Part shown: positions 24,180 through 37,880 of the stretch, one piece after another | Layout: every line of letters begins with the position of its first letter | How positions within the stretch are numbered: the stretch's first letter is position 1 | Source of the DNA: Hydnum rufescens UP504 | Taxonomy: Eukaryota > Basidiomycota > Agaricomycetes > Cantharellales > Hydnaceae | Assembly: GCA_014904985.1 (NCBI GenBank) | Contig: MU128963.1 | Span: 173,116 to 237,115, forward strand | DNA: 64,000 nt | Direction of reading: 5' to 3' | The notes under the pieces: generated by a model | What the model saw: only the letters and a program-made list of their open reading frames with translations | Told to the model about the DNA's origin: nothing | The model's database searches: none | Translations under genes and position numbers: made by a program

Positions 24180-27100
24180 ATGGAGAGCAGTTCTCGAGAT
24201 ATTCGAAAGCATCGCTCGCAAAGAGCCTGCGATGTATGCCGCCAAAAAAAGGTATGCACGAGATGTTGTCTGCCTCAGCAGCTCCTCTATTCCAGGTTAA
24301 GCCATGCCTGCAGGTCCGTTGCGATGGAGCCGATATGCCTGACAATCGGTGCTCTGGCTGTATTGCCCGTAATGTCTTATGCAGCTATGAGGGGTAAGCG
24401 TGGGCTTCACAAGCGTACTCGCCCGGTTGTTCCGATTATCACCCTCATAGTTACAACAAGCGCCGTGGTGGACAAGATGCATCACTAAGCGAGCGCCTCA
24501 CTAAAATGGAAAACTTGTTGGATAAAGTGCGCCAGTCCTGTCTTAACTAGGGACTTTTGTTTTGTTTAACCCCGAGCCTGGGTGCAGGTTCAACCCACAA
24601 TGTCGAAAACGATCAAAAGACGTTCATCATGGCCATCACCTGCCGTAATTTCCCCAGCGCGCTCTGTCTCTCCTGACCCTTTCGACGATAGTGAGATCGA
24701 ACAACAGGGTATTCCCCAATTGACTGAAGGCATGAAAAACCTGGATCTTCCAGAAGAGCGCTATCGCCAGCATTATCATGGTCTGAAATTCGCCGTTATT
24801 ACGAGCAATGGATACTGACTTGATCACGTCATCAGGCAAAGCTTCCAGCTTCAACCTCTTCGTACGTGCTCGAAGGCTGAAGGATGGATCCATAACTGCT
24901 CCACCTCCATCCGTCCAGTGGAGGTTTAGACGACCCGAGTTCTGGCAGGAGGTATGTACATGGTATTTCGAGATTCAATCCACCTTGTGCACACGTCCTT
25001 CGCTCAGACCAGAGAGGCGTACGACTCTATCCCCTTGAAATCGTGCATTTTCCCGTCTCCAGACCTGGCCGAAGCCTTGATTAATGCATATTTTTCGGAA
25101 TACTTTCCTTGTTCTTTGATGATCCACCGACCTTCCTTCGAGACGCGCTACCACACCAAGCTCCATACAGCGGATCCAGAGTTTGCGGTTCTTGCGCTCA
25201 TGACGTTTGCAGTGGGCTCCAGATTTCTTCCCACCGACATCCAAGAATCACTTGGTGGCACACCGAAAACCACGGGGAAAATGTTTTATGACCAGGCTCG
25301 ACCATATTTACTAAGTGTCCAACCTCCTGTATCTCTTTTTACGTTCCAAAGTCTAATCGTGGGTACAGAGTATGGTTTGGGTCATCCTTGTGTTAACTCC
25401 CGTCCCAATAGCTATTCTCCTTCTTCCAGTTTATGTCTGGTGATCACCACATGGCGTGGGCTTCCCTTGGCACCGCTTGTCGACTGGGGCAAGATGTTGG
25501 AGCGCATCGAAGGAAACAGAATTCGCCGGAAGCCGAGTTATGGAAACGATCATTCTGGTTGATTCCTAACTCTCGTCCCGACTTTGATTATCTCTTGATG
25601 TTACCTTATGTTTAGGGTTCTCTTGGTGTTGGACCGCAACCTTTGCGCCATCCTTGGTCGCCCGGTTTCCTGTCAACTTGAAGAGTTCGTTTGTGGCCGT
25701 AGAAGATTTATGTATCTGCACTGATATCTCCATGCCGATAGCATGGATCTTGGCTTTCCAGTGGCACAAGGCGAAGAGGAGGAACGAGGCGTTGTGTATA
25801 CTAACTGTTTACTACGGATTTCAAATATCTTGAGTGAAGTACTCCAATCGCTTTATGTGATAAGGAGGCCTCCGCTCCTTGCCAGCTTAGTAGGTGACGA
25901 CTACGAGCAAACTGTAGTAGCCCAACTGGGTGCGGTCTTCATCTGGTGGCCCTCATGTCCCGTGGGCTTATTGTTCCAACCATCCACTTTTATCCTCTAG
26001 ATTCCCGCCTCAATGAATGGATTGATTCCGTCCCCGAGCACTGTGAGCTCTTGCAAGCGACTTGCGGTTTCGCCGCTAATTCTATGATATTCTAGTACGA
26101 TGGAACCCTGAGAACGATGACCTCGACATTCTTGAACAGTCTTTTTATTTGTATACAATGTACTTTTATGTCCAACTCTTCGTTCATCGGCCCTTCATCC
26201 CGACTCGGAACAAGCCTTCCGTTCTCACATTCCCTTCGCTCGCCATCTGCACTAATGCTGCACGATCATGCAGCCATTTGCTTGATGTCGCCCGAAGGCG
26301 AATCAGACGCCTCCTGTCGATCCCCGTGGCGGCTGCTTATGCCAGTGCGACCATACTCCTCATGGTGTTATGGGACGTCAAGAACAGCGGCGTTAGGGTC
26401 GATGAGGGAATGCAACTCAGGGATGTGAACGCATGCGTTCGATTTTTGATCGCTCAAGAGAGAATCTATCCACACGCGGGGAAATTAGTGCAAGTACCTT
26501 TGTACTTGTGATGGGCACTCCATGGTCTGATGCGCTGTTATAGTGATGTCCTCAAGGAACTATCATCGTTTGCGATTGGTGATATCAGTCTTCTGGATAC
26601 TGTAGACAGCCCACCGAAACGTGAACGAGAAGATGATTCGGATGGGGACAACTCCTCCCCCCGCCTGAAGCCGTATCAGGCGCGCACAGGAGAAGTTACT
26701 GTAGCCAGCTCTTTGCACTCCGAATCGACACCCGATTCGGAACAGCCGCCATTTGAGACCGAACATCAAGATCCTTCGGTCCCGAAAGCCTATCCTTTTC
26801 ACAGTATACCTTTCAGCACCTCAGCCCTTAGCCAGTCGATTCCAGAACAGCATCCATGGCTCGGTTCAACTTCATTTGACTCTACTTCCGAGTACCTGGC
26901 TGCTTGCATGCCCGCTTCCCTTTATCATGGAGGTGCAGCGTGCAATCCGCCAAATGCACAAGGGGTATACGACGGGAGTTCTCTTTGCCAGCCAGTGTTG
27001 TCGACTCAGCACGGAGTTTATGATCCGAATTCTATTGATAAGTCAAGTCACTTATGGGATGTGGGACAATTAGAGGATTCAACCAGGGAGGATGCGTTGG

Positions 27101-27292
27101 TGACACCAGGGATTGTGGATATTGATGGGACTCTGTCGGAAGGTGACTTGCTCAGAATGTTGTCGTTTGCCCCCCACGGGTTGGAGTATGTGTGCTGTGG
27201 TCTCTTTCCGTGGTGAAGTTCTGACATCCTTACTGGATTATAGGAGACAATGGGAAGATATGGTTCGCACGTTGAAATTCGAAGGTCCTTAG
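24180..27292 (+). CDS. Zn2Cys6 fungal-specific transcription factor
   Basis: This is a nuclear DNA-binding regulator of the GAL4-like class. Exon 1 begins MESSSRDIRKHRSQR and enters the zinc cluster, ACDVCRQKK|VRCDG ... NRCSGCIARNVLCSYE, split by an intron after the second Cys pair. A short coiled-coil segment (LSERLTKMENLLDK) follows. The fungal-specific regulatory domain starts with RPEFWQ and DLAEALINAYFSEYFP, continues through HRPSFE, GTACRLGQDVGAHR, ELWKRSFWVLLVLDR and LGRP, and ends in RPFIPTRNK and FPSLAICTNAARSCSH. About ten introns can be placed with matching phases. One of them (26,490-26,543) needs a GC-AG splice. The acidic Ser/Pro tail ends at 27,292 if a last intron at about 27,188 is used, or at 27,216 otherwise. 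Its target pathway cannot be deduced. Confidence 0.9.
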
Positions 27293-27945
27293 AGTGTTGC
27301 CTTATTTTTTTAAATTTAGTAACCCACGGTGTATCCTGATCCTCACTAGTTGTAACTGTAGGATTCCCTGATTTAATTTATGGTGGCATCTGAATACTAG
27401 ACCTATTCCCAGTTGCCTTCTTTGCCGAAACCTCATTGCAATTGGTGGTAATATTAAGTATCTGATAGCTGGATAGTCCCAGACAGTGAGTTCACTGAAC
27501 ACTCATCCCTGACGTTGTTATGTGTCGGGTGGATCAAAACTAGGTCTCGGGAGACTCGTGTACGATACGCGAACATTCCGGAAGGGATTGATGACATAGG
27601 CATTAAGTTCCATTCAGGTGTTGTGGCGGTTGGAGTGAACAAGTATGACCCATGTTCTCTAGGAGCAATACACTTAATTCTGTAAATGCCACGTGGGAAT
27701 AATAGAGAATCTCTGCAAGATCTCATTTGCTGAAGGGACCACATTACAATAGACAAGGCTGTATGACCCGCCCAACACACGCAACTACAGTAATTGACTG
27801 AGACGCGGAGACAATACATGTACAGTAAATTGTCACAAACGTCACGTTGGGCGCCCACTGCAGCAAGCAGTACAGATCCCGCTTTCATCTCTCTTTTCCT
27901 TGTCTCCGTTATCCATCTGTTCAGTGTTATCAAGCTGACTCCAGG
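27293..27945. other. Intergenic region upstream of RAD60/ESC2
   Basis: About 650 bases without a supported gene. A long minus-strand open frame crosses it and the next gene's first exon, but it has no family resemblance. Confidence 0.5.
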
Positions 27946-29638
27946 ATGTCCGATAAACCTCGACCCCGACCCCGGCCTCGCTCGCGACTCGCAACTAATA
28001 GCCAAAATGGAACTACCGGCGGCGCGGGACCATCCTCGCTTTCTTCCTCCGCCCAAACTGGGTCGACGATACGTCGTGATGATGCAGACGACGAAAATGC
28101 ACTCTTCTTCCGTAATCGTGGGTGGGATGCAAACGTGATCAAGGCGCGAGCAGCTCGTACGTTTTCGCCGTAGCATGCGTGGTGTTCTGTGTCTGAAGAT
28201 GGTATAACTACGCTTTCAGGGGCCAAAAAAGCCGATGACGATTCGTCCACGAATCAAAATGAATCTGATGATGGTTTTGAATTCCTCTCTCCAAATTCAA
28301 AGAAACGGCCCAAGGCAGGTAAATTGAAGCCTCCTCCAGCGTGGACAACGCAGGTGGAGCGTGGAGGCTCTGCGTTTGCAGACAGGCGCAGGTGGTCATC
28401 TCCTTCCCGTACTCTCTTGCCTCATCGCTAACATGGGTCCCTCTGCGCTATACAGTAGCACGGTTGTATGCTCAGACGAAGAAAGACGTCGTGTGTTGAG
28501 CGACTCGGACGACTCTGTTGCGGGCCCAAGGAATATGAATGGGAAACGTCCAAAGCCCAAGCCAAGTCCCGATCTCCGACACCTCCCCCTGCTCTCCCTG
28601 AGCACTTCCGGAACGAGGCCCGCAGGATAGCACGGCAGGTTGTGCGCGAGCAGAACCCTCTACCCATTATCGATCTTGACGCAGCGGAAACACGACGAGT
28701 ATACCAGCCCGTGCTGAATATCGATAGTTCCGAAGAGGATGATCCCGACTTTGCAGCCATTGCGGCGAAGGTTAGGGCGGAACATAAACGCAAAGCATCT
28801 GCGCTGTCGTCTACGCAGACGAATGTCGCTGGCCCAAGCAGGAGCAGCAGTGGTGTCAAAGTTAAAATTCTCGTAAAGTGGGTACAACACCCATTCGATG
28901 AATTTGCCCAGGAACAGCCAGAGGAAGCATGGAACTATTTCATAGACAGGGTATGTACTTAGATGATCCACCCCTTCCTTTTTTTTTTCCCCTCGTCTGA
29001 CCAGCTTTTTATTGAGATAGGACTCGAATTTGCGAGAAATCTTTACGACGACAACGAGACTAAAGCACCTCCTTGGCTCCCAGTTGGTCGTAACTCATGA
29101 TGGGCATCAAATTTACCAAACAAGCACGCCACGGAGTCTTGAGGGATTGGCTGGCGAGATCCATCTTTGTCTGTGGTTTCCTCCTCTCTTTCTCCTGCGT
29201 TGAGCTAACGTTGTGGCTGCACCAGCTGCCTGCGATGATAATACTTACAGTCACCTCCAGGATATGCGAAAGAAAAGCCTAGCATCTACAGGCAATGATC
29301 CGCGCTTGGAATTCGGCGGCGCCGGTGGCTCAAATGCTCCTGCTGCCGAAGATTCCGACGGGGAAGGAGATAAACCGGCGAATGACGAGCCAAAGAAGAA
29401 GATCAAAATCGGCTTGCGGAGCGCACAGTTCCCCCAAACAAAGTATCTGAACGTCCGGGCGGAGATGACCTGTCGGGCAATTCTCCAGCATTATCTCAAA
29501 GTGATGAAAATCGAAGGCAAGCATGACAAGGCGCGATTGTCGTTCGATGGAGAGCAACTGGCTCCCGATTCGCAGATTGGAGATGCTGACATCGACCTCG
29601 ATGACGACGAGGCACTCGTGGATGTTGTAGGGCTGTAA
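27946..29638 (+). CDS. RAD60/ESC2-type SUMO-like domain protein
   Basis: Rad60/Esc2/NIP45 proteins carry two C-terminal SUMO-like domains and support SUMO-dependent recombination repair and genome stability. The N-terminal half is acidic and Ser-rich, with the SUMO-interaction-like stretch PLPIIDLD and SSEEDDPDF. The first SUMO-like domain begins with VKVKILVKW and continues across an intron into DSNLREIF, LLGSQLVVTHDG and a TPRSL turn. The second begins KKKIKIGLRSAQF and ends DDDEALVDVVGL, with RLSFDGEQLAPDSQI in the middle, typical of the Rad60-SLD fold. The reading frame changes near 28,522, where SDSDDSVAGP is one base out of step with KEYEWETSK; one more G in the ggg run would fuse them. 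Exon borders at 28,310-28,450 are not settled. It converges on the PQ-loop gene. Confidence 0.82.
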
Positions 29639-30156
29639 TTTCCTTTTTTCTTTTTTGGGTTGCAGTCTTTCTGGCTATCGTGTCCATTCGTACTATAGTC
29701 GGTCGATGGAGTAATATCATACTCTCTGTAGTGACGAATGGGTGTAACCTGTCGTTTCTGAGGACTCGAAACTCTGGGCTGAGCATGTGCGAGAAATTGA
29801 AGCTGACTGCAAGACATTATGATGGATAAATGAGACATAGTGGGCCATACGAAATTCGTGAGTAGATTAATCCCTAGATATGCGGTATCACATTGCCCCA
29901 AGGCATGGTATTCGCGGCACCGTTGGGAATGCACGAAGTCAGTCGCAGAGCCTGACAGCACATCCACACTGTTCCCAGTGTGCATCATAATGATACCCAT
30001 TTGAACGACTACTGAAACAGACATGGCCCAGACAGCCTCGAGCGAATCTAAGACGCGAGGCTGTCCTCGAGCGCATCTGACCAAGGTATGAAGACATAGT
30101 CCGGTGTTACGCGTGATCATTCCCCGCAAGGACCAGAATACTAGCTAGGACGGAAA
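29639..30156. other. Convergent intergenic region
   Basis: The 518 bases lie between the 3' ends of the RAD60-like and PQ-loop genes. A 212-codon minus-strand frame here runs into the RAD60 exon and looks like a shadow. No gene is supported. Confidence 0.5.
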
Positions 30157-31336
30157 TTATGCTAGTTCCGACCGTCCAGAGGAAATCGCCTGCTTCTGCT
30201 CGGCGAACTTCGCTTCCCTTTGGAAACGGAAAAATTGGACGAGGATCTAATAACCATTAGCAAAGAATGATCGGTGTAAGATGCGTTGGCCCCAGGGAAG
30301 AAGCGCGATGACGTACATAAACGTCTGCAAATATGGTAAGGCCACTACCAGCAAGCCAACTGGCGTTAATGATTAGATGTGACCATTCCATGGATGCGAC
30401 ACATATTGAAAGGACGTAAAAAGTATTGCCAGCGATGGCGAAGAGGAACAGGGCAAGGGAAAGGCCCTCGCACTTGGTTTGAATATTCTTCACTGAAAAC
30501 AATTTCAAGATCAGCTATCACGATACACCTCTATCCATCAGAAAGGGAGAGACGCACTGATTTGAGGGATGCGGGAACCGAGGTACAGGAGCGCAGACGC
30601 CCATCCCATCAGCTGGCTCCTCCATTCAAACACAACTTCTGGCCTTTCGGGAGAGGTGTCACCCTGATCGTGTTGATTGAAGTGCCGATTGTAGAAGAAT
30701 GCACCAAGACCGAAGGAAATAACGAATAGACAGAGGAGGGTATATTCATTGCGGTTCGAAACGAAGAGGTTTGAATGAGTGAGGGAGTATCCTTTGGCCC
30801 ACAGCCAGATCCATGAGCCGGAATGAGGGGGGAAGTCTCGGATGGTTCGGAATTATCGGAATTACGCAAGGAGGCCCCGTAAAAAATGCGATAGTAATAT
30901 ATTTGGAAGAGGAAGGTCAGATCGCATATCAAGTACTTTGGTCATATAGGCATAAATAGGTCAGCGATGTCCTTCGCCAGGAGCGTCGTCCACCCACATA
31001 AATCGACAACAGAATTACGGTGGGTATCAGACCCGCCATGATTGCTCCCGTCACGTTGAACAGATCACCGAGGGCCCAAGTGATCACGAAGAGGACTGAT
31101 AGGCCCTCTCCGGACTTGAGTTGATAATTTTCGATAAATTGCGGAGTGTATACGATAAGCCTAAAGGGGTTCGACGTCGACAACACAACCCAGGTAGGAA
31201 ATATCGAGGTCTTACCAGCAACCGATAGAAAGCCAGCCAAACTAGTCTCTGATCAGCTAAAGAGGACTTGGGCTAGCGTGAGGCTTACCACATTGCTAGC
31301 CTCCTCGTTCACAGAAGCGACGGCTGCCCCTAGCAT
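30157..31336 (-). CDS. PQ-loop repeat protein, Ypq/PQLC2-type vacuolar amino-acid transporter
   Basis: Ypq1-3/PQLC2 proteins are seven-helix exporters of basic amino acids in the vacuole or lysosome membrane. After a short first exon (MLGAAVASVNEEASNV) the spliced protein reads FGWLSIGCWLIVYTPQFIEN, with the first PQ motif in YTPQ, then SGEGLSVLFVITWALGDLFN and helices leading to QIYYYRIF. A polar loop of roughly 90 residues follows. The second half has GWASALLYLGSRIPQI with the second PQ motif, then KCEGLSLALFLFAIAGN, WLAGSGLTIFADVY and ILVQFF, and ends near SSGRSELA. Seven short exons can be placed with correct phases. Both Pro-Gln motifs, which act as hinges in this family, are intact. It shares a 189-base divergent promoter region with ATE1. 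Confidence 0.9.
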
Positions 31337-31525
31337 GATAGAAGTGATCCGTTGCGATAGAAAAGAATCAGGTTCTATTCGCCCGATTACTTGGGGCTGC
31401 CGTTCAGATACTTGAGGTTTCTACTGGGAGGGGATCTAGGTCTGCACACTGAGTACAATAATGGTTAAGAATGGGTCCGGGAACTTCGGGTGCATCCTCG
31501 TGACCAAATTGTGACATTTACAAAC
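31337..31525. promoter_or_regulatory. Compact bidirectional promoter, PQ-loop gene / ATE1
   Basis: Only 189 bases separate the two divergent start codons, so both core promoters and 5' leaders must fit here. No TATA-like box is obvious. Confidence 0.5.
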
Positions 31526-33361
<1,836 letters not shown>

Positions 33362-33540
33362 AGTTGTACCCACAGTCATTTTGCCTAACGGGTTATCGTC
33401 CTTCCTGGTCCTTCCTGACAATTTTGCCTCCTATGGGAGACAGGCGCCGCAGTGTTGCCTTAAGTCTGGAGACAAGTGGTATGCGCCATCAGCAGTGAAG
33501 ACTGCTCTCTCTCCCCCTGACACCTTCCCCCGTTCTAACC

Positions 33541-35208
33541 ATGAGCTATGTGCCCCCTTCTATGCACATCTTCCCGTTTCCGAAAATTCCAGCTCGCAAA
33601 ATGAGAGACATGCCGGGTGCTGGCCGTGCAGATACAGACAAAAATTGTGTAAAGCGGGCGCAAGTGGCCCCCAGGGATCATGCAAGGATTGCACCGCTTT
33701 TAAAATTGTCTGCGATGGTAAAGGGCTGAGGAGGCCACCCGGTGTACGTTGTCTCGGAATCTCCCTGTCCCTTAGCCTAATTGGAGACGCGTATTAGGGT
33801 CGAGCCCTGGCGGACCAGGTCCGAGCTGATGCGAAGGCTTGGATACAGAAACGTGACAAGCACGAGCCATCCATTCAGCCTCTCTCACTCTCATATGAAC
33901 TGAGACCCGCTCTACCCTCTCCTCCGTCGCCAACTCGGTTGACTATCAGGATCGGGATGGTACCCCAATCGCTCCCTCGCTATTCCCAGCGAACGAAGCC
34001 GGCTTCCAAGGAGCCGATACTCCTGATCAGGCCTCATTCCAGAATGATGCGAATACAACTAGTTCGTGATACATTATCGCTGTGTCCATTGTGCTTAACT
34101 GTCTTAACAGGTGTTGTAGATCCTTTGGAGACGGGGGTCCCATGGAATAACGCCCCATTCGAGCATCACAACCATACTACCCAGTCCCCGCCCGTCACGA
34201 ATCCCATGTGGGGCGAGAGTACGGATCTCCCACTTCCCAATGTCCGCATTTGTGTATGGGGACTTACCTCTGGCTCCACACAGCTCCCTTGTCTCCCTCT
34301 CCCACGGACTTCTATCGGCGTCGCATAACAATGAGTATATGCTCCTCGCTTCGTCCTCAGGATTTCATAATATCCTTGGATGAAGCCAGAGGATATTTCA
34401 ATGGATTACAATTTGTCACATCTGAGCAGCTGGTTGTTCACCATGACCCTGACGAGGCAATGGCTTTGAGGGACCCATTGCTAGCTCATCCCTCATCTCA
34501 TTCCCAGGGGGCCGATCCTAACCCAATCAGTTAGTAATTCATGATCACATCCCCCATGGTAGTTAATAGGTGCTGTAGACGTTTTGCATGCGGTGGACCC
34601 GTGGGACGTGGCCCAATCCGGGTCCACAATCAGACCCAGTACCCGCTCCTCTCGAATGACATATGGAACGAAGGTACCAGTCTCCCCTTTCGCAACCTTC
34701 CGTACGCATTTGTATATCTGAATTCATCTCCGGCTCTGTAGATCCCTTGTCTCCCTCTTCCACCACCTTCCTTTCGACATCGAACAATGACCACCCGCTC
34801 CCCCCTTCGCCCTCCGGAATCTTTAATTCCTTGGTTGAACCTGAAGAGTATTCCCATGGATTAGAATTTACCCCACCTGGGCAGCTGGTTCGCCGTGACT
34901 TTGACGAGGACGTGACAGGGTGATTGACGAAGGACGTGACTTGACGAAGGACGTGACTTTGACGAAGGATGTGACTTTGACGAAGGATGTGACTTTGACG
35001 AAGGACGTGACTTTGACGAAGGATGTGACTTTGACGAAGGACGTGACTTTGACGAACGTGATTGACGAAGATGTGATTTAACGAGACGTGACTTGACGAA
35101 GGAGTGATTGCGAGACGTGATTTCCTTGGAAGTTATACCCAGCGTATCGTTGAGGCCCTCACCCCGTATGGGTATACTTCATGGCTGCTTGCTTCAAATC
35201 TTAACTGA
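33541..35208 (+). CDS. Zinc-cluster transcription factor with repetitive acidic tail
   Basis: This is a second regulator of the Zn2Cys6 type, with the variant cluster CWPCRYRQKLCK ... SCKDCTAFKIVCDG found in many basidiomycete regulators. The start MSYVPPSMHIFPFPKIPARK joins NERHAGCWPC only if one A is added to the aaaa at 33,598-33,601. A second slip lies at 33,930 (cc), after which NSVDYQDRDGTPIAPSLFP continues. An intron after RRPPG leads to RALADQVRADAKAW, a basic helix. Downstream, a segment of about 400 bases occurs twice (34,110-34,500 and 34,575-34,920), and a minisatellite of six-residue units follows. The frame FLGSYTQRIVEALTPYGYTSWLLAS after the minisatellite is coding-like and is taken as the C-terminus. 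The gene may be real but poorly read, or decaying. Confidence 0.6.
34895..35122 (+). repeat. 18-bp minisatellite encoding DEG(R/C)DF
   Basis: At least six perfect tandem units of gacgaaggaygtgacttt lie at about 34,944-35,050, flanked on both sides by units that have lost one to several bases. In frame, each unit encodes Asp-Glu-Gly-(Arg or Cys)-Asp-Phe. The only variable base is c/t, which switches Arg and Cys. Confidence 0.9.
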
Positions 35209-35224
35209 TGCATCTTCATCTTTT

Positions 35225-37880
35225 AGCCTCCACGATTAAGCCACAAGCATCTACACGCTAGCAGCCTTGCTCCCTCCGTTCTTCGTTCGGATATGCACTG
35301 TCTGAGCCGAAGCTCAAAGGTCCAAATTCGCACTTGTGTTAGACTGATAGATCGGTTTGTTTCCGCGCTCCACGGACAAACCGTAGAGCCCATAGGTCCC
35401 ATTCTTCTTGCTTCCCGCTCCTGTTCGTCGTTCTGTTTCATACGAACCCCAGTTCCAGTTTCGGTGCGAGTCTCGGTCCTCTTGGTACATGCTAACCCTC
35501 CTTTTGCGTGGCCCTATGTCGTTTCCTCCAATATGTTTTACATTTCTGGAGAGGTCAGGTTTTCATTTTCGTGGCAAGCTGCGAGGAACGGTCTCGAATG
35601 TTTGCCGCAGTGTTTCCCACAATAAATCGGTCCATTGTGATTAGCATGGCACGGGGCGTGGTTCTCTTCTCTTGGTCTGCCATCTCGTAAATTAACAATC
35701 TGGGGTTCATTCCCTATTCTGTTTACAAGGTTTGGTCATCAAGTTCTCCCCATTTCTGCGGTCGCTGTGGTCTCGGTCTGCGTGAAGGCATAATCGTTTT
35801 GGGCTCCTGTCTTTGGTTGCTGGCTTTCTCATTTTCGGATCGTCTCATCCGCTGGTGTAATGTCTGACTTCGTGGTGTCGTCTGGAAAGGTTTTCGGGTT
35901 TCTCGGGTCCATGCTTCTCTTTATTTTCCTTTGGTTGTTGTTGTTTTTTCCGCTTAAATTGTGTTTTGTGTGCCCTATATTGTCTGCGATGAAGTCTCGT
36001 GAGATGCCTGCGGCGGGTTCTTCCCCCCTGACTCCATTTCTCCTTTAGGCATTACATCGTCTATCCCTCTCTGTTCTCTCTCATCCCCATCCCATCAATT
36101 GTCACCCACACTACCACCACCTTGACTCAACGTCAACGACAAACGAGAAGACAGGCGGTGCGAGAAGAAATCAACCATCGCGGCCACGATGTGCTACATC
36201 CGCACGGTACTGTAAAGAAAACACATGAACACAAAGAACAATAACACAAAGAGCCTGGCCGGGCTCATTGGGCACAGGTCGGTGAACGTCGATGTCTTCG
36301 GCGACACTATCGCAATGGACTGACAGACGTTGTCGTGACTTGAGATTTGCATTGAAGTCCAATCATCCCTACCCTCCCTAAACTAATCCAGCAACTCGCG
36401 AGTCGAGTTGACTCAAGTCAGCCGTTCCTATCCACACTAGGATTAGTTCGAGGTTGACATAAGCGGATGCAACTCTGCTGCCACCAAATCAACGATCACT
36501 TTTTCTTCCCCCAATTCTCCCAACTCTATCAATGCGCAACAAAAAATCACTAGTGAGAGTCATGTGATTTCGCTTATTCTGCCACACACTATGGGATAAT
36601 CCTTTGCACAGTATGGGTGTGTTTGCCAACGTGCTGAATATGTGCTTCAACGGCTTTTTTTTTGGTCCAACTTGCCAATTTCTGCAGTAGTCTCTTGCCT
36701 CTGAACGTCATTATACGGATCGTATTTTTTGGCTTTTTCATTTTTGACGTATCCCAAACTGGTATGCATTTTGCCTTTCATTCCCGATGTGTTGCGAGGT
36801 CTGCGCGTTTATTCCCCATGCCGTCCAGCGGTGGTGGCATACGTCCTTTATATGCCTGTTTTGGATCTCATAGTAAGTACTTCTCCTATATGTTCTCTCT
36901 ATGCATTCTACTCATGTCCTGCCGATAGAATCATGACTATTTGTGTGGCTCTACTCTACGATATGATTGTGGAGTATGCAAATATATGTCGCTGCGTATG
37001 GTTTGTTGTCACCGCTCCCTTTCATGTATTCTCTTGGTCTCACCTCGCTGCCTCAGGTTTCTGTGCATTTCAATATATATTCTTTTCTCCGGTCCATGTC
37101 GCACATCGCCAATCGATATAGATGATTGACAGGGTCCAGAACTTGACACGTTGGTGGAGGATTCCCTTCGTAAGTAGTGCCTCTGGCTCTATCCACACAT
37201 ATTTGAAACATGGATCCAATATCCGCCCAGCCGAAATCGCACATATCGACGATAATAGCGATTATCATCGAAAAAGTACGTAGATCTTAGTCGGGGTGGC
37301 GGATGTTTGTTGATTAACTTGTGTCATATCGGACATGCTTTCCTGTACATAGGTGTAGTCAAATACCTTACTCTATGACCTACATTCGCGCCAAGCCCTG
37401 CGGCGTGCTCCATCGATGCCAACCACCGTGAGTACCGGATTTCAGAGTGGTGTTTGGTGAAGACCACTGACAGTCCTACTTCGACCATGCACTAGTTGGA
37501 CCACGCGATTGAGTTTCCACCCCAGCGGCGAAATTCCTCCAGCGACAACTTCACCCTCGAGCTCACGACACTTGGATACATTGGCGACGAACCTGGTGTT
37601 CTTGGCGTGAAACAGGTGAGAAGACGCAAAGAAGCCGGCCCAAACAACTTGCTGACAATGGCTGGTAGGACATTACTTCAGTGCGGCTGTCGGAAGTTGG
37701 GGAAGGATCTTAGCGGTGGGGTCCCAGACCACGGTGGGTACTTAAGAAGTTTCTGTGGCACGATGAGGAACGCGATGCTGATGTTGCCCTTTATCCTGGA
37801 ATCCGCCAGTCCCGTTCCGGTTCGCTTTGGCAAACAGCCCCCCTGTTGTCGTGGCTTTGGACTCAAGAGAGATATACTTT
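35225..37880 (+). repeat. Inverted copy of the R1 unit
   Basis: The reverse complement of array sequence from about 4,280 down to about 1,050 is found here. It starts with the ctagcagccttgctccctcc block at 35,256 and ends with gaatccgccagtc near 37,800. It is more diverged than the array units are from each other and lacks several hundred bases of the spacer. The former minus-strand gene therefore reads on the plus strand. Confidence 0.85.
36600..37300 (+). pseudogene. DUF6534-like remnant in the inverted R1 copy
   Basis: Pieces corresponding to the array gene can be followed: FANVLNMCFNGFFFG, then IIRIVFFGFFIFDVSQTGMHF in another frame, an internal helix region near 36,950-37,120, and a C-terminal IHTYLKHGSN segment near 37,200. 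Frames are broken several times and the mid-protein WMIPVLVICLL helix is degraded. It is probably non-functional. Confidence 0.5.

Noticed and set aside
27454..28176. 240-codon minus-strand open frame
   Set aside because: It overlaps the first exon of the RAD60-like gene and its promoter region, has no domain pattern, and is a by-product of the opposite strand.
29491..30129. 212-codon minus-strand open frame
   Set aside because: It begins inside a convergent intergenic region and runs into the conserved SUMO-like exon on the other strand; no family resemblance.
34895..35122. CRISPR-like array
   Set aside because: The 18-base units are directly adjacent without spacers; this is a coding minisatellite in a eukaryote.
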